Source of the DNA: Psychrobacter sp. 4Dc
GTDB taxonomy: Bacteria; Pseudomonadota; Gammaproteobacteria; Pseudomonadales; Moraxellaceae
Direction of reading: 5' to 3'
Assembly (NCBI RefSeq): GCF_002836715.1
Contig: NZ_PJAT01000006.1
Span: 1 to 64,000 of the forward strand
DNA length: 64,000 nucleotides
The stretch's first letter is position 1. Each line of letters begins with the position of its first letter. The notes under the pieces were generated by a model, which was not told the origin of the DNA, did no database searches, and saw only the letters and a program-made list of their open reading frames with translations. Positions 45,652 through 56,212 of the stretch are shown one piece after another. A program made the position numbers and the translations under genes.

Positions 45652-48570
45652 TTAGTTGTTTAGCGATAATGCCGCGTCTAACGGCTTATTATCATAGGTT
45701 ATAACTTCATCAACTCTCTGACGACTTATGATATCGCCTGTAATTTGCGAGGCACTATGACCAAGCCACCTTGTATTTTTGAATAGCATGTCATCATTAT
45801 TCGATTCAACTGAACATAGTAATGACCACATTTGCCAAACGCGTTGATGAGTGTCAGCATTTAAAATCAGACGTGACTGGAAAGACGCTGACTGTTTGCT
45901 AGTTAACTGGTTAGATGCTACTTGTACTTGAGGGCTAACAGGTGAATTGACAGGTAACGAATTGAGTGGGTCTGCCGCATTGTATCTCAGAACTCGTATA
46001 GGCAGACTAGTATCAAGAGCAATCGTACAATCCCAAACGCTGGTATCACCTATTTTGGTCCAACCAGTGATGGCTTGTACTGACAACTCATCATTGGCCG
46101 ACTGCCATATTTTGCCTTGCTCACAACGCTGAGTGCTGATAGTAGGCGTATCTACAGATTGACTAACTGTTTTATAGGCTTGCTGAAATGCAGACCAACG
46201 ATCAGAGCGCCCTGCTTGCCAATATTGGCTAATGGCTAAGCGGCCATTTAATTGAGCAACGGTCATCGGTAGTAATTCAGAAATTTTGGTATTAGCAATA
46301 TTCTTATTGTCAGGAATTAACGTATCAGTCAGGCTAACACTGCTACTCTGTATGACAATGCTCTCTAACTTATCGACAGATAAACTGCCCAATTGCTGCT
46401 TTAAAGTTTCAGATAATTTGTCTGCTGTTAGGCTGCTTGGCATCGTTCGTGTAGATGCTGGTCTATGATCAGCTAAGAACAACCAATTGGTACTGTTTTC
46501 ATTGACGGTAGGATATTGCAGCAATGCCACCGTTATATACGAATCACCCGTTGGTAGAATATATAGGGTCGGTACAGTTACCAGCGACTGCTGATTGGCA
46601 TACACCGTCATCATCAGCAACGTTAATGGTGGTAACATCAACCAACGACTGAGTAAACCTCGTGGCAACAGCCAAGGCAATGCACTTAGCAAAGCCATCG
46701 ATAGTATTGCTATATTAACTGGTGTATAGAGCCACGCATCCGACAACGCTGGCAATGACGTGAGCCAACTTATCAAATCGTGTAGATGACCGACAATCGT
46801 ACTAATAACCATCCAAAGAATATCAGCGATACTTGGCACCAGAAGGTAACATAGTCCGGCTAATAAATTGAGCGGTACAATCACCCAACCAAATAGCCCA
46901 ATGGCAAATAAATTAATAAAAAGTCCCCATAATGACGCCTTACCAAATAAAAGTAACGTCACGGGTAATAAAGTAAGAAACAGCCAAAACTGTAGTTTAA
47001 ATACACGCTTGATCGTTTGCCAAACACGGTTAGATAGCGCGTTATTGAGATGAGTACGTGGCTTATCATCGTATAAATTCGTTGTAGCAGTAGTTTGGTG
47101 CTCATACGACGTATCGTCATACTTAAGTAATAACGCCACTGCGATAAAAGACAGCCAATACCCTGCCTGCCATAATACGTAAGGGTCACGCCAAGCCATC
47201 AATATAGCTAGCGCTAATAGCACGCGCATCGTACCAATAGGGAGCAATGTTAATCTGACGAATCCAATCGCTAATAACATCCAAGCCGTACGAGCAGCAG
47301 GCACGTCAAAACCAGTAAATAGCGCATAAATAAAAGCGGCGCCAATCATTACCCACCAGCGCACTTGCCAGCGCGGAATACGACGGTAAATCGCCGAATA
47401 ATTACGATCAAACAGCAGTACAACTATACCTGCTAACACAATAGCTAAAAACAGTACGTGCGTGCCTGAAATAGCGAGCAGATGTGAGATACCCGCCAGT
47501 TGATATAAACCCTTAGTATCACGATTAATCAAGCTACGATCACCCGTAAGCAAACTTAATGTGACGGCTTTTGCTTGTTGCTCTGCTATCGTTTGCGCTG
47601 ACCAGTCTTGATAGAAATGCTGTCGTAATCGCCAACGCCCCTGATCGATACGAGTACGAAAGCGCTGAAGATATGAATCAGAGTCTAGCGACTGCTTCGA
47701 ATATTTTTTATCGCTGATTTCATTGCTAATTTCGCTACTATTTACCAATGTAGGGCTAACGGCCAAAATATTTGCAACGCCATCAATATGCCGACCTCGC
47801 AACCAGCGATAACTGTCAAAACCAGTAGGGTTATTGACTGCTTGCTCAGAAGTAGCCAACGGCGCCAGTGCTAGGCTCATGAATATCTCATCACCGGGCT
47901 GCAAATCGTTTAAGAATGCAAACTGGCTATCATTTGCAGACTTTCTTGGATAGGCGTTAAGTAGGACTCGGTGTTCGCTAACTTTGAGATTAACTTCATT
48001 AGGATTAACATCGTGATTGATGCTTAGGCTATTTTTATTTGCATCTAAGTAGTCGGATGTTTTGGTTGCTAACTCTTGGGGCGTCAGCTCAGCGACCAAT
48101 GGAGTGATGTTCGTTATCACTGCTACTTGGCGATACCCGCTGTCTGTAGTAGCATCATAAACACTGTCGCTCAACCCTTCGATACGCACGAGTGCTTGTA
48201 CTCGTATCGGTGCAGTTATTTCAGTGGTTTCTGCTTGTTGATGAGTAACCAAAGCTTGCAGTGCGCTGCCTATCACTAACGCAGTCGCTAGTAGAGCTAA
48301 GACTAAGTATCTAATAATTCGGAAAGGAAGTTTAATATGACGAGATGTGTTGTTAGAGGTATTGCTATCAGCGTTGTGGCTGTCTATCGAGGGTATGTTA
48401 AATTGAGCAGACGCCAACAGAATTGTGGCAAATATAGTCAGTGCCAACGACAGATTAGAGGTACCAACTGTCTCTAGCAAAGACAAATCAGTTGGCATTA
48501 TCACATTATCTGCGACTGCCAATACGCCCATCATAACTATAATTATGAGGCTACCAATCAACCAGTACAC
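45652..48570 (-). CDS. comEC: DNA internalization competence protein ComEC/Rec2
   Basis: A roughly 972-residue polytopic protein that forms the inner-membrane channel for single-stranded DNA uptake in natural transformation. DUF4131-like N-terminal TMs are followed by an OB-fold-like soluble segment. The signature LLTGDRSLINRDTKGLYQLAGISHLLAISGTHV (split) begins the competence domain. The C-terminal metallo-beta-lactamase-like domain (LADHRPASTRT) seems diverged. The start is GTG at 48570, where AAGGAG is 5 bases upstream; a GTG at 48576 overlaps that site. Confidence 0.88.
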   Translation of the reverse strand: MYWLIGSLIIIVMMGVLAVADNVIMPTDLSLLETVGTSNLSLALTIFATILLASAQFNIPSIDSHNADSNTSNNTSRHIKLPFRIIRYLVLALLATALVIGSALQALVTHQQAETTEITAPIRVQALVRIEGLSDSVYDATTDSGYRQVAVITNITPLVAELTPQELATKTSDYLDANKNSLSINHDVNPNEVNLKVSEHRVLLNAYPRKSANDSQFAFLNDLQPGDEIFMSLALAPLATSEQAVNNPTGFDSYRWLRGRHIDGVANILAVSPTLVNSSEISNEISDKKYSKQSLDSDSYLQRFRTRIDQGRWRLRQHFYQDWSAQTIAEQQAKAVTLSLLTGDRSLINRDTKGLYQLAGISHLLAISGTHVLFLAIVLAGIVVLLFDRNYSAIYRRIPRWQVRWWVMIGAAFIYALFTGFDVPAARTAWMLLAIGFVRLTLLPIGTMRVLLALAILMAWRDPYVLWQAGYWLSFIAVALLLKYDDTSYEHQTTATTNLYDDKPRTHLNNALSNRVWQTIKRVFKLQFWLFLTLLPVTLLLFGKASLWGLFINLFAIGLFGWVIVPLNLLAGLCYLLVPSIADILWMVISTIVGHLHDLISWLTSLPALSDAWLYTPVNIAILSMALLSALPWLLPRGLLSRWLMLPPLTLLMMTVYANQQSLVTVPTLYILPTGDSYITVALLQYPTVNENSTNWLFLADHRPASTRTMPSSLTADKLSETLKQQLGSLSVDKLESIVIQSSSVSLTDTLIPDNKNIANTKISELLPMTVAQLNGRLAISQYWQAGRSDRWSAFQQAYKTVSQSVDTPTISTQRCEQGKIWQSANDELSVQAITGWTKIGDTSVWDCTIALDTSLPIRVLRYNAADPLNSLPVNSPVSPQVQVASNQLTSKQSASFQSRLILNADTHQRVWQMWSLLCSVESNNDDMLFKNTRWLGHSASQITGDIISRQRVDEVITYDNKPLDAALSLNN

Positions 48571-48797
48571 CAGCACTCCTTGCTTGATGACTTAAATATT
48601 ATTCGGCCAAATATGGTTACTTACTATAGCAAATGGCACGCGATGCAATAGCATTTATATTTATATTACCCTATACTGAGGCAACGTATTAGGTGGTAAC
48701 TATCTGACACCACCATTCTGTGTGTTCTAATCTTTATCCTACTCACTATATATTACTTTATACCAGCTTCTCAATACTATTGAGTAGACTGTAGTTA

Positions 48798-49391
48798 ATG
48801 ATTAAAGGCGATCCTGTGCCCCAAAAACGTCTAAAAGACCTACTTCCTACACCAGAGAAAATCTTAGAAAGTCGCACTTTAAAGCTGTTTGCACCGCATT
48901 TGGCTGATCCAAGGTTATGGCATTTTAATCGACACAGCCTAAATAAGGCCGTCTATATCGGTGTACTAAGTGCATTTTTCCCGCTGCCAGGACAGATGTT
49001 GCTGGCACTTATTGGCTCGCTTATTTTTCGTGCCAATGTTCCTATGGCGCTTGGTTTGACATGGATTACCAACCCAGTCACTAGCTTGCCAATCTTCTAT
49101 GCTGGATACTATATCGGTGCAAAGATCATTGATGCACCTGTGATTAGCTTGCGATTCATCGGTAGAATGATTGCTGATTTTAGCTTATGGGCATTATCAA
49201 ACGGCGCCAATCCGTTCATTACTTATCGCGGTACAGTATCGCTTGCTGCATTTTGTATCGGGCTAACGATTTTAGCTGTGGTCACCAGTCTTATTTGCGG
49301 ATTGGCATTTAAGGCCATTTGGCGTTATAAAACCGTGGCTAGTTGGCAGAAACGTCAGCAAAAACCTTCTGACGAATCTGATAAACGATAA
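48798..49391 (+). CDS. DUF2062 domain-containing membrane protein
   Basis: A 197-residue inner-membrane protein. The DUF2062 core is LWHFNRHSLNKAVYIGVLSAFFPLPGQMLLALIGSLIF, followed by LGLTWITNPVTSLPIFYAGYYIG and a C-terminal TM. The last 20 residues are basic. Function unknown. It is divergent from comEC, sharing a 227-bp intergenic region. Confidence 0.85.
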   Translation: MIKGDPVPQKRLKDLLPTPEKILESRTLKLFAPHLADPRLWHFNRHSLNKAVYIGVLSAFFPLPGQMLLALIGSLIFRANVPMALGLTWITNPVTSLPIFYAGYYIGAKIIDAPVISLRFIGRMIADFSLWALSNGANPFITYRGTVSLAAFCIGLTILAVVTSLICGLAFKAIWRYKTVASWQKRQQKPSDESDKR

Positions 49392-49454
49392 GGCAATCTA
49401 TTTTTATTACACTGCTATAACGCTTACGCCCTAGCTAAACTAAGCTAGCAAAGC

Positions 49455-49760
49455 TTATTCTTCTTTACTGTTCTCTATAGCATTCAAAACTTTATCAGTG
49501 AAACCCTTATCCATCGGTACGATCTCAATGACTTCATCATTTTTACAGAGCGTATAACGCTTACCTGTCGCGCTGTCTTGAACTTTTAGGTCGTAATCAA
49601 CCCCAGCCAAAGTGATGGCATCAAACACAGGGGTCAGTAGCTCAGTTTGTGCCTGTCTATCGAGCGTTTCAAACAAAGTTGGATCGATGTAAGGCTTTAA
49701 TGGCTCATCACCCTCTTCTGCACTGCCAAAAGCCGCAATTGGATTATCATCTTCACGCAT
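49455..49760 (-). CDS. Hypothetical protein
   Basis: A 101-residue acidic soluble protein with no recognisable family. It has the segment DYDLKVQDSATGKRYTLCKNDEVIEIVPMD, probably a small beta-sheet domain. The start is at 49760, since AAGG is 9 bases upstream; an ATG at 49769 overlaps that site. It is downstream of the lolD/permease pair with a small hairpin between. No function is suggested. Confidence 0.65.
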   Translation of the reverse strand: MREDDNPIAAFGSAEEGDEPLKPYIDPTLFETLDRQAQTELLTPVFDAITLAGVDYDLKVQDSATGKRYTLCKNDEVIEIVPMDKGFTDKVLNAIENSKEE

Positions 49761-49876
49761 TTTACGCATCCTTATAAAATAGATAAGGCGGCTGGCTCAC
49801 AACCGCTTAATCGCTAGTTTCTATGATATATTTTCTTAATAATACAACAATAACTTTTCAATATGATAGCCATAAC

Positions 49877-49897
49877 AAACGCCAATAGATGGCGTTT
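49877..49897 (-). terminator. Hairpin downstream of lolD
   Basis: AAACGCCA / TGGCGTTT, 8-bp perfect stem with a 5-base loop, 33 bp after the lolD stop. No long T-run. Confidence 0.5.
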
Positions 49898-49929
49898 CGG
49901 TCAGTGTTTCGACCTAATATAAAAAATTA

Positions 49930-50610
49930 TTAATACTGTTCCCAATGCCCATTGCGTAGCAACAACTGACGGTCAGCAAGCGCCGCTAAATTGCGATCAT
50001 GCGTCACCATAAGTAGCGCCGTTTGCATGGTGCTTTGTAGCTCTGACAACAGACCAAAAACGCTCTGCGCATTATCATAGTCCAAGTTACCTGTTGGCTC
50101 GTCCGCCAAAATAAGCGATGGCTTGGTCACTAGCGCGCGTGCAATCGCTACACGTTGACGCTCGCCACCTGATAGTTCACCTGGCCTATGCATCAGACGA
50201 TGCTCAAGACCGACATTTTCTAGAATCTCAACTGCCTGCTTACGAGCATCAGTCGTTGATACTTCTGGACGCATGAGCAACGGCATGGCTACGTTTTCGA
50301 TTGCTGTAAACTCTGCCAACAGGTGATGAAACTGATAAATAAAGCCCAAATGCTTATTTCGCATTGCACCGCGCTCAGTTTCATTCATGCTATTTAATAG
50401 CTGACCATGCAACCAAACCTCACCACTGGTTGGCGTATCTAGACCACCAAGCAAATGCAGCAACGTACTTTTACCTGAACCACTGGTTCCAACGATAGCG
50501 ATGCGCTCACCCGCATGAACCGTCAGATCAAGACCAGTCAATACTTGTGTACTGACCGCGCCTTCATCATATATCTTATTGATATTGGTCGCCTCTAAAA
50601 TGGCAGACAT
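49930..50610 (-). CDS. lolD: Lipoprotein-releasing ABC transporter ATPase LolD
   Basis: A 226-residue ABC ATPase. Walker A is GTSGSGKST near residues 41-49, the signature is [15 protein letters not shown] and Walker B is [12 protein letters not shown]. The LolD-specific stretch [19 protein letters not shown] follows the Q-loop. It releases lipoproteins from the inner membrane to LolA. It lies 57 bp behind the permease gene in the same direction. Confidence 0.92.
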   Translation of the reverse strand: MSAILEATNINKIYDEGAVSTQVLTGLDLTVHAGERIAIVGTSGSGKSTLLHLLGGLDTPTSGEVWLHGQLLNSMNETERGAMRNKHLGFIYQFHHLLAEFTAIENVAMPLLMRPEVSTTDARKQAVEILENVGLEHRLMHRPGELSGGERQRVAIARALVTKPSLILADEPTGNLDYDNAQSVFGLLSELQSTMQTALLMVTHDRNLAALADRQLLLRNGHWEQY

Positions 50611-50667
50611 AGCGCTTCCTTTATTTTATTTATTTCGGTATTTATTACGATATTTAGGCGTTTGCGA

Positions 50668-51903
50668 TTACTCATAGCGTAGCGTTTGAGCAGGCTGAAT
50701 CTTAGCCGCTCGGCGCGCTGGATAAATCGTAGCCAAAAAGCTCAGTACAAACGATGCACCTGTGATTAATACCACATCTAACAAGCGCAACTGCGATGGC
50801 AAATAATTGACAAAATACGCATCAAATAGATTCAGACCAAAGGCTTGGTTAATAAAGCCTAAAATATCGCTGACCGTAAGTGCAAATATCACACCCAGTA
50901 TCGTACCAGCGATAGTACCGATAACCCCGATGACCACACCTTGGACCATAAAGACTTGCGTAATCAAACGAGGAGACGCACCAAAGGTTTTTAAGATTGC
51001 GATATCTGCTTTTTTATCGGTTACTAGCATGACTAGACTTGAGACAATGTTAAAAGCGGCAACTAGGATAATCAAAAATAGCAATAGGCCGACCATGGCT
51101 TTTTCCATTTGAATTGCCCCAAACAGATTGCCATGCGTCTGTGTCCAGTCATTTGGATATAGCTTTTCAGGTGCTATCGCAGCCGCTTTTTCCGCAGCTA
51201 TAGGCGCAGTAAAGATATCGTTAAGCTTCATGCGTACGCCCTGTGCGCCTTCTGGCAGACGCAGTAATTTTGCCGCATCTCCCATCGGGATAAACGCCAT
51301 GAGACTATCTACTTCTGGGCTGATCGTAAAGATGCCTGTCAGAGTAAACCGCTTAAATCGCGGTATCACACCTGCTGGTGATGGCGACGCTTCTGGTAAT
51401 ACCAGCGTCACTTTATCCCCTATTTGCAGACCCAAAGACTGCACCATCTCCTCGCCCAACACGATACTGAAGTCACCGCTTTTCAGGGTGTCAATACTAC
51501 CTTCAATCATGTGCTCATTGATAATGGAGACGTTTTTCTCGTATTCAGGCTCGACGCCTGTCACCATGATACCTGCGACCTGACCATTTGATGTCAGCAT
51601 CCCTTGCAGTTGAATAAATGGTGCCACAGCTGCCACTTCTGGGTCTTCTTTGATCTGATCAGCGAGCTGTTCCCAGTCACCAATAATTTCTGATGAGACC
51701 ACAGTAGCCTGCGGCACCATTCCCAAAATGCGGGTTTTCAGTTCACGGTCAAAGCCGTTCATCACTGATAGCACCGTAATCAATACGGCAACCCCAAGCG
51801 TCAGACCAATCATCGAGATGAGTGATATAAAGGAGATAAAGCCATTACTACGTTCTGCTCGGGTATATCGTAAGCCGATAAATAACGCTAAAGGACGAAA
51901 CAT
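50668..51903 (-). CDS. Lipoprotein-releasing permease, LolC/LolE family
   Basis: A roughly 411-residue permease with one N-terminal TM, a large periplasmic MacB-PCD-like domain (residues about 45-250) and three C-terminal TMs (the FtsX-like domain). RYTRAERSNGFISFISLISMIGLTLGVAVLITVLSVMNGFDRELK is typical of the N-terminus (split here). Only one permease gene is present beside lolD, which fits the LolDF arrangement of some gammaproteobacteria, where one permease serves as a homodimer. The start is ATG 51903 with AAAGAG upstream. Confidence 0.9.
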   Translation of the reverse strand: MFRPLALFIGLRYTRAERSNGFISFISLISMIGLTLGVAVLITVLSVMNGFDRELKTRILGMVPQATVVSSEIIGDWEQLADQIKEDPEVAAVAPFIQLQGMLTSNGQVAGIMVTGVEPEYEKNVSIINEHMIEGSIDTLKSGDFSIVLGEEMVQSLGLQIGDKVTLVLPEASPSPAGVIPRFKRFTLTGIFTISPEVDSLMAFIPMGDAAKLLRLPEGAQGVRMKLNDIFTAPIAAEKAAAIAPEKLYPNDWTQTHGNLFGAIQMEKAMVGLLLFLIILVAAFNIVSSLVMLVTDKKADIAILKTFGASPRLITQVFMVQGVVIGVIGTIAGTILGVIFALTVSDILGFINQAFGLNLFDAYFVNYLPSQLRLLDVVLITGASFVLSFLATIYPARRAAKIQPAQTLRYE

Positions 51904-51909
51904 ATTCAA

Positions 51910-52346
51910 ACTCTTTATCTTATCTACGTGCGACTTTATATAGGTTGCATAACGAGCAGTAGTAAATGCATCATACAGTTGCTACTACTCACATATAAAT
52001 CAAACACAAAAACAGGGTGTCAGACGAGCCAATAACAGCTGTCAAAAGGGAGCTAGTTTGACACAAACTAGCTGATATGTGCCAGTCATTAGCAACAACT
52101 GAGAGTATTTTTTACCAAAAAACTGGGTTTTGTTATTATTTTTTATAGGGGGCTTGCTATTAGCTGTACCAATACCTATATATTATATGCTAAAGACAAT
52201 TGTCATTAATCCCTCATTGAGGTTTCTGATCTTTTACTGGCTAGGCTGCTGACCATCATAAACCAATCATTTAAAATGTTGGATGGTACATAAGCAAACA
52301 CAGTATTAGATACCAACCTCACGCTGACTTAATTTTGAGTATTTTC
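51910..52346. other. Intergenic region with a perfect hairpin
   Basis: A 437-bp A+T-rich gap between the divergent permease gene and the gene at 52347. It holds a perfect hairpin AGCTAGTTT-GACAC-AAACTAGCT at 52051-52073. It has no coding potential that I can support. It should hold both promoters. Confidence 0.5.
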
Positions 52347-53321
52347 ATGACCATAAATTATCAATACAAAAACATTCAATCTCCCACCAAGATCACATTG
52401 ACCGATGAGCAGTCTGCAGGTCACGCCGATCACTGGCGTATTCTGACCGATGATATGAGTCATGATGTGCCTGAATGGCTACAAAAAATGATCGAAGTCG
52501 CCGCGATGCCTAAAGGCCTGAACAATAACGTCAGTGCAAAAGACAGCTGCCTGCTTTTATCAGAAGATCAGCCATGCCATATTAATCAAGTGCTGGCGAT
52601 GAAAGATGGCAAGCCAGAATGCTTTATCAATGCTTATCCCTGTGTCGATAGTCCTTACGGATTGAACTGCAAAATTGAGCGTGTCATCGCCAATGATAAC
52701 TCGCACGATGCCGTGTTACGTTTACGTACTGCTGATGGCAGCATTATTTATGCGTTTGATCAACTTTATACGACCAACCGTCATCTCTATCAACGCGACA
52801 CCTCTTACTATGTCAACTTTAGTGCTTGGGCGCATGAAATTAAGCTAAGCGAGCAAAACGAAGTCATCATGGTCGAAGACCAAGAGTCTATCCGTTATCA
52901 CCGTGCCTTTAATGACATCGTGGCAGCAAATGACGGAAAAATCCCTGATGATCTGCAAGAACAAATCAGTGAATGGAAACCTGAAACCAAAGAGCAAATG
53001 GCACCTGTTGAGATTAATTTAGGCCATATGTGCGCTTACTTGTTTGGCGATACGCTAGGACAAGAAGATGAAGCTTGGTGTCAGGGTCAAGTACTTGGCA
53101 AGCAAGAAACCGTATTTAATGGTAAATCTATCATATTGTTTGATGTGGTAACGCTACGTGAGCAAGACGCAGATCCTTTTGTAGTGCGTATCGGTGCGCT
53201 CAACACTGCTGAGACTAATAGCATCAAAGTACATGACTACGTCCAAGCAAACGTATGGCTACAAGCAGCAATATACAAAGAAAACCAATCAAATGCGACG
53301 CAGCAATCAAAAGCTAGCTAA
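52347..53321 (+). CDS. Hypothetical protein
   Basis: A 324-residue soluble, acidic protein of no recognised family. It has no signal peptide or TM. HEIKLSEQNEVIMVEDQESIRYHR and VEINLGHMCAYLFGDTLGQEDEAWCQGQVLGKQ stand out. The last repeated pattern resembles a small OB-like or beta domain near residues 225-310. The frame opens at TTG 52335; ATG 52347 is preferred. It is flanked 3' by a terminator and convergent with an SCP2 gene. No function is claimed. Confidence 0.7.
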   Translation: MTINYQYKNIQSPTKITLTDEQSAGHADHWRILTDDMSHDVPEWLQKMIEVAAMPKGLNNNVSAKDSCLLLSEDQPCHINQVLAMKDGKPECFINAYPCVDSPYGLNCKIERVIANDNSHDAVLRLRTADGSIIYAFDQLYTTNRHLYQRDTSYYVNFSAWAHEIKLSEQNEVIMVEDQESIRYHRAFNDIVAANDGKIPDDLQEQISEWKPETKEQMAPVEINLGHMCAYLFGDTLGQEDEAWCQGQVLGKQETVFNGKSIILFDVVTLREQDADPFVVRIGALNTAETNSIKVHDYVQANVWLQAAIYKENQSNATQQSKAS

Positions 53322-53374
53322 CCTGTTTGAGAAATCTTCTCTAGCTTTCATGCTTACTTATGTACTTACGCAAT

Positions 53375-53407
53375 AAAAAAGCCCCTAATATGAATTAGGG
53401 GCTTTTC
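53375..53407. terminator. Bidirectional terminator
   Basis: AGCCCCTAAT / ATTAGGGGCT, 10-bp perfect stem, 4-base loop, with A- and T-rich flanks, between converging genes. Confidence 0.9.
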
Positions 53408-53465
53408 TGTGTCTTATGAATTCTTTCAATGCAAAACGTAACGTAAAAATCGTATAGGTATATGA

Positions 53466-53855
53466 TTAAGCCATCGTCGTCATTGATTTGATGCGAGTAT
53501 ATAGCTCTTTTTGCTCTGCGCTTGGACGTGCAGTCTGTACGGCCATTAGCTGTGACATATCGCCTTCGACACGGATTTTGCCACTCATAAACGCACCCAT
53601 GATTTGATTGGTATCAAAATCAGTGATGATAGACTGTAGAATATCGCGATCTAGTAGCAGTGTCGTTGTTGCATTATCGTTTAAGCCGCGATGCAGCAAA
53701 CCATTTGCAAAATTGGCTTCGATAGTTTTATCAGCTTCAGCCACTTTTAGATTGACGACCATATTGGCAAGTACTGGCGGTAAGTTTAACTCACCTGCTT
53801 CGTTGCCCATTTTTTCTACTTGCTCAAACCATTCATCTGTCAAAAAAACTGCCAT
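53466..53855 (-). CDS. SCP2 sterol-binding domain protein
   Basis: A 129-residue single-domain SCP2-type protein. VNLKVAEADKTIEANFANGLLHRG and ATTTLLLDRDILQSIITDFDTNQIMGAFMSGKIRVEGDMSQLM (split) are typical. It may bind lipid or a hydrophobic ligand. It is cytoplasmic, with no operon partner. Confidence 0.85.
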   Translation of the reverse strand: MAVFLTDEWFEQVEKMGNEAGELNLPPVLANMVVNLKVAEADKTIEANFANGLLHRGLNDNATTTLLLDRDILQSIITDFDTNQIMGAFMSGKIRVEGDMSQLMAVQTARPSAEQKELYTRIKSMTTMA

Positions 53856-54721
53856 ATTATATTATCCTTAATTGATATTCTGTCAGACCAATATCCCTTG
53901 AGGCACTCTTGGCCTAACTATTAGAATTATTAAAATGATTGCTATCAATAGACCTATGCGATGCATAGCCATTAATGACGTTCAGCCTCATTATAAAGGG
54001 CGACTTGATAAGAAGTAAAACCTATTTATCGGCTCAGCAATGTTATTGTTACAAAACTTCTTTGCAGGTCTACGCTTATGTTTAGCGAGCGTCTCCCCTA
54101 TTCAATCAAAATGAGCATCTAGAATAGTGACAAAATTGTGTATAAAATAGAGGAGTAGCACAGCAATAATAAGTTGCTCGCTAACATTTATACCAAAGAG
54201 TTTGTATTTTGGCGCATAGTTCTGATGATATTTAATTAGGATTGCGTTACAATACCCTTAAACAGAGTCGGGAGTTTTAACCAAACATTACATAATCGTG
54301 TTTTTTGTCAGCCGCCGCTAGCATACATCTATGGTCAATGCGTTTTAATAGCCCTATAGATATGGGTATCTATCTTCATTAGTACAGATTTTTTCGTAAT
54401 AATTAAGATACATATTTAGCCTTATGAGATGTTTGATGCTCAAAACGGCGCGTCTTCTTATTTACCTTGATGATCTATTAACAATCCTACTATCGATTGA
54501 CCTTAAGTAAGATGTACGAAATGCCTATTTCTATTTATTAGTATTAACTAATAGACAGTAAGGGCCTAAATCGATAGTTAATGACGTCATTGCGCTAAAT
54601 AAGCCAAAAAACAACATGTGTTGGCGCTAGTATAAATATAAATTTGAGAGTATTTATAGTGCAGACAACATAGATTGTTGGTTAATTCTGTTGATAATTC
54701 GGGCTGTAAAGGAATCATCCA
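53856..54721. other. Long intergenic region upstream of ccoN
   Basis: An 866-bp gap with no coding sequence I can support. It includes the dyad TATTAGT-ATTA-ACTAATA (54536-54553) and partial FNR/ANR-like half-sites (TTGATGCTCAAAA, TTGACCTTAAGTAA), but no perfect TTGAT-N4-ATCAA. It must hold the ccoN promoter. Confidence 0.5.
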
Positions 54722-56203
54722 ATGAGTTTACAAAACACAGCAGTCGCCCCAGTTGACCGTGAGTATGAAATTACTATCGTAAGATTTTTTACGATCATGG
54801 CTGTCGTTTGGGGCATCGTCGGCATGAGTCTTGGTGTGTTCATTGCTTCACAGTTAGCATGGCCAGCACTCAACTTTGACATTCCATGGCTGACCTTTAG
54901 TCGTTTAAGACCACTGCATACCAATGCGGTGATTTTTGCGTTCGGTGGCTCTGCCCTGTTCGCAACGTCTTACTACATCGTTCAGCGTACCTGTAAGACG
55001 CGTTTATTTGCGCCATATTTGGCTTGGTTTACCTTTTGGGGTTGGCAAGCGGTTATCGTATCCGCTGTTATTACCCTTCCTCTAGGTTTGACCTCAACTA
55101 AAGAATACGCTGAGCTTGAGTGGCCGATCGATATCCTAATTGCCTTGGTATGGATCTCTTATGCCATTGTATTTTTTGGTACGCTCATCAAACGTAAAAC
55201 CTCACATATCTATGTGGCTAACTGGTTCTTTGCCGCTTTCATCATTACGATTGCACTACTACACATCGTAAACAGCATGGCGATTCCAGTTAGCGCGTTC
55301 AAATCTTATTCGCTATTTGGCGGTGCAACTGATGCGATGGTGCAGTGGTGGTACGGGCATAATGCGGTAGGTTTTTACTTAACGGCAGCCTTCCTTGGAA
55401 TGATGTATTATTTCGTTCCTGTACAGATTGGTCGTCCTATCTATTCTTATCGTTTGTCTATCGTTCACTTTTGGGCATTGATTGCTTCATATATGTGGGC
55501 TGGTGGTCACCATTTGCATTATTCAGCGCTTCCTGATTGGACGCAGTCTCTTGCTATGGTCTTCTCAATCATCCTATTCGCACCATCTTGGGGTGGTATG
55601 ATTAACGGTGTACTAACGCTATCAGGTAGTTGGGATAAGCTGCGTACCGATCCAATCATTCGCTTTATGATTGTTGCATTGTCGTTCTACGCGATGTCAA
55701 CGTTCGAAGGCCCAATGATGTCTATTAAAACAGTGAATGCGCTATCGCATAATACTGATTGGACAGTTGGTCACGTACACTCAGGCGCACTTGGCTGGGT
55801 TGGTATGATTACCATTGGTTCGCTATACGTACTGTTACCACGTATTTATAACAAACCGAAGATGTACTCTATCAGCTTAATCACCACGCATTTCTGGCTT
55901 GCGACTGCAGGAACGATTTTCTATATCGTGTCTATGTGGATCTCAGGTATTGGCCAAGGCATGATGTGGCTGGCTACTAACCCAGACGGTACTTTGGTAT
56001 ATAGCTTCGTTGATACTGTTGAATTCTCGCATTTCCCATATATTGGCCGTGCATTTGGTGGCTTCTTATATGTATCGGGTATGTTTGTAATGGCTTATAA
56101 CTGCTATAAAACACTCAAAATGCCAGAAGGTAAGCCTGTAGATGTCGCTGATCCAACGGATCATGAACCTAGTGTCGAAAAACCTTCGACAGCTAACGTA
56201 TAA
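54722..56203 (+). CDS. ccoN: Cytochrome c oxidase cbb3-type subunit I
   Basis: A 493-residue catalytic subunit with 12 TM segments, binding heme b, heme b3 and Cu[33 protein letters not shown] contains a binuclear-centre histidine, with [17 protein letters not shown] nearby and [17 protein letters not shown] near the end. It begins ccoNOQP with AAGGA 7 bases before the ATG. It is a high-affinity terminal oxidase for low oxygen. Confidence 0.95.
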   Translation: MSLQNTAVAPVDREYEITIVRFFTIMAVVWGIVGMSLGVFIASQLAWPALNFDIPWLTFSRLRPLHTNAVIFAFGGSALFATSYYIVQRTCKTRLFAPYLAWFTFWGWQAVIVSAVITLPLGLTSTKEYAELEWPIDILIALVWISYAIVFFGTLIKRKTSHIYVANWFFAAFIITIALLHIVNSMAIPVSAFKSYSLFGGATDAMVQWWYGHNAVGFYLTAAFLGMMYYFVPVQIGRPIYSYRLSIVHFWALIASYMWAGGHHLHYSALPDWTQSLAMVFSIILFAPSWGGMINGVLTLSGSWDKLRTDPIIRFMIVALSFYAMSTFEGPMMSIKTVNALSHNTDWTVGHVHSGALGWVGMITIGSLYVLLPRIYNKPKMYSISLITTHFWLATAGTIFYIVSMWISGIGQGMMWLATNPDGTLVYSFVDTVEFSHFPYIGRAFGGFLYVSGMFVMAYNCYKTLKMPEGKPVDVADPTDHEPSVEKPSTANV

Positions 56204-56212
56204 GGAGCGATC

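Noticed and set aside
54430..54520. FNR/ANR box for ccoNOQP
   Set aside because: Only partial matches (about 7 of 10 positions); not enough for a feature.
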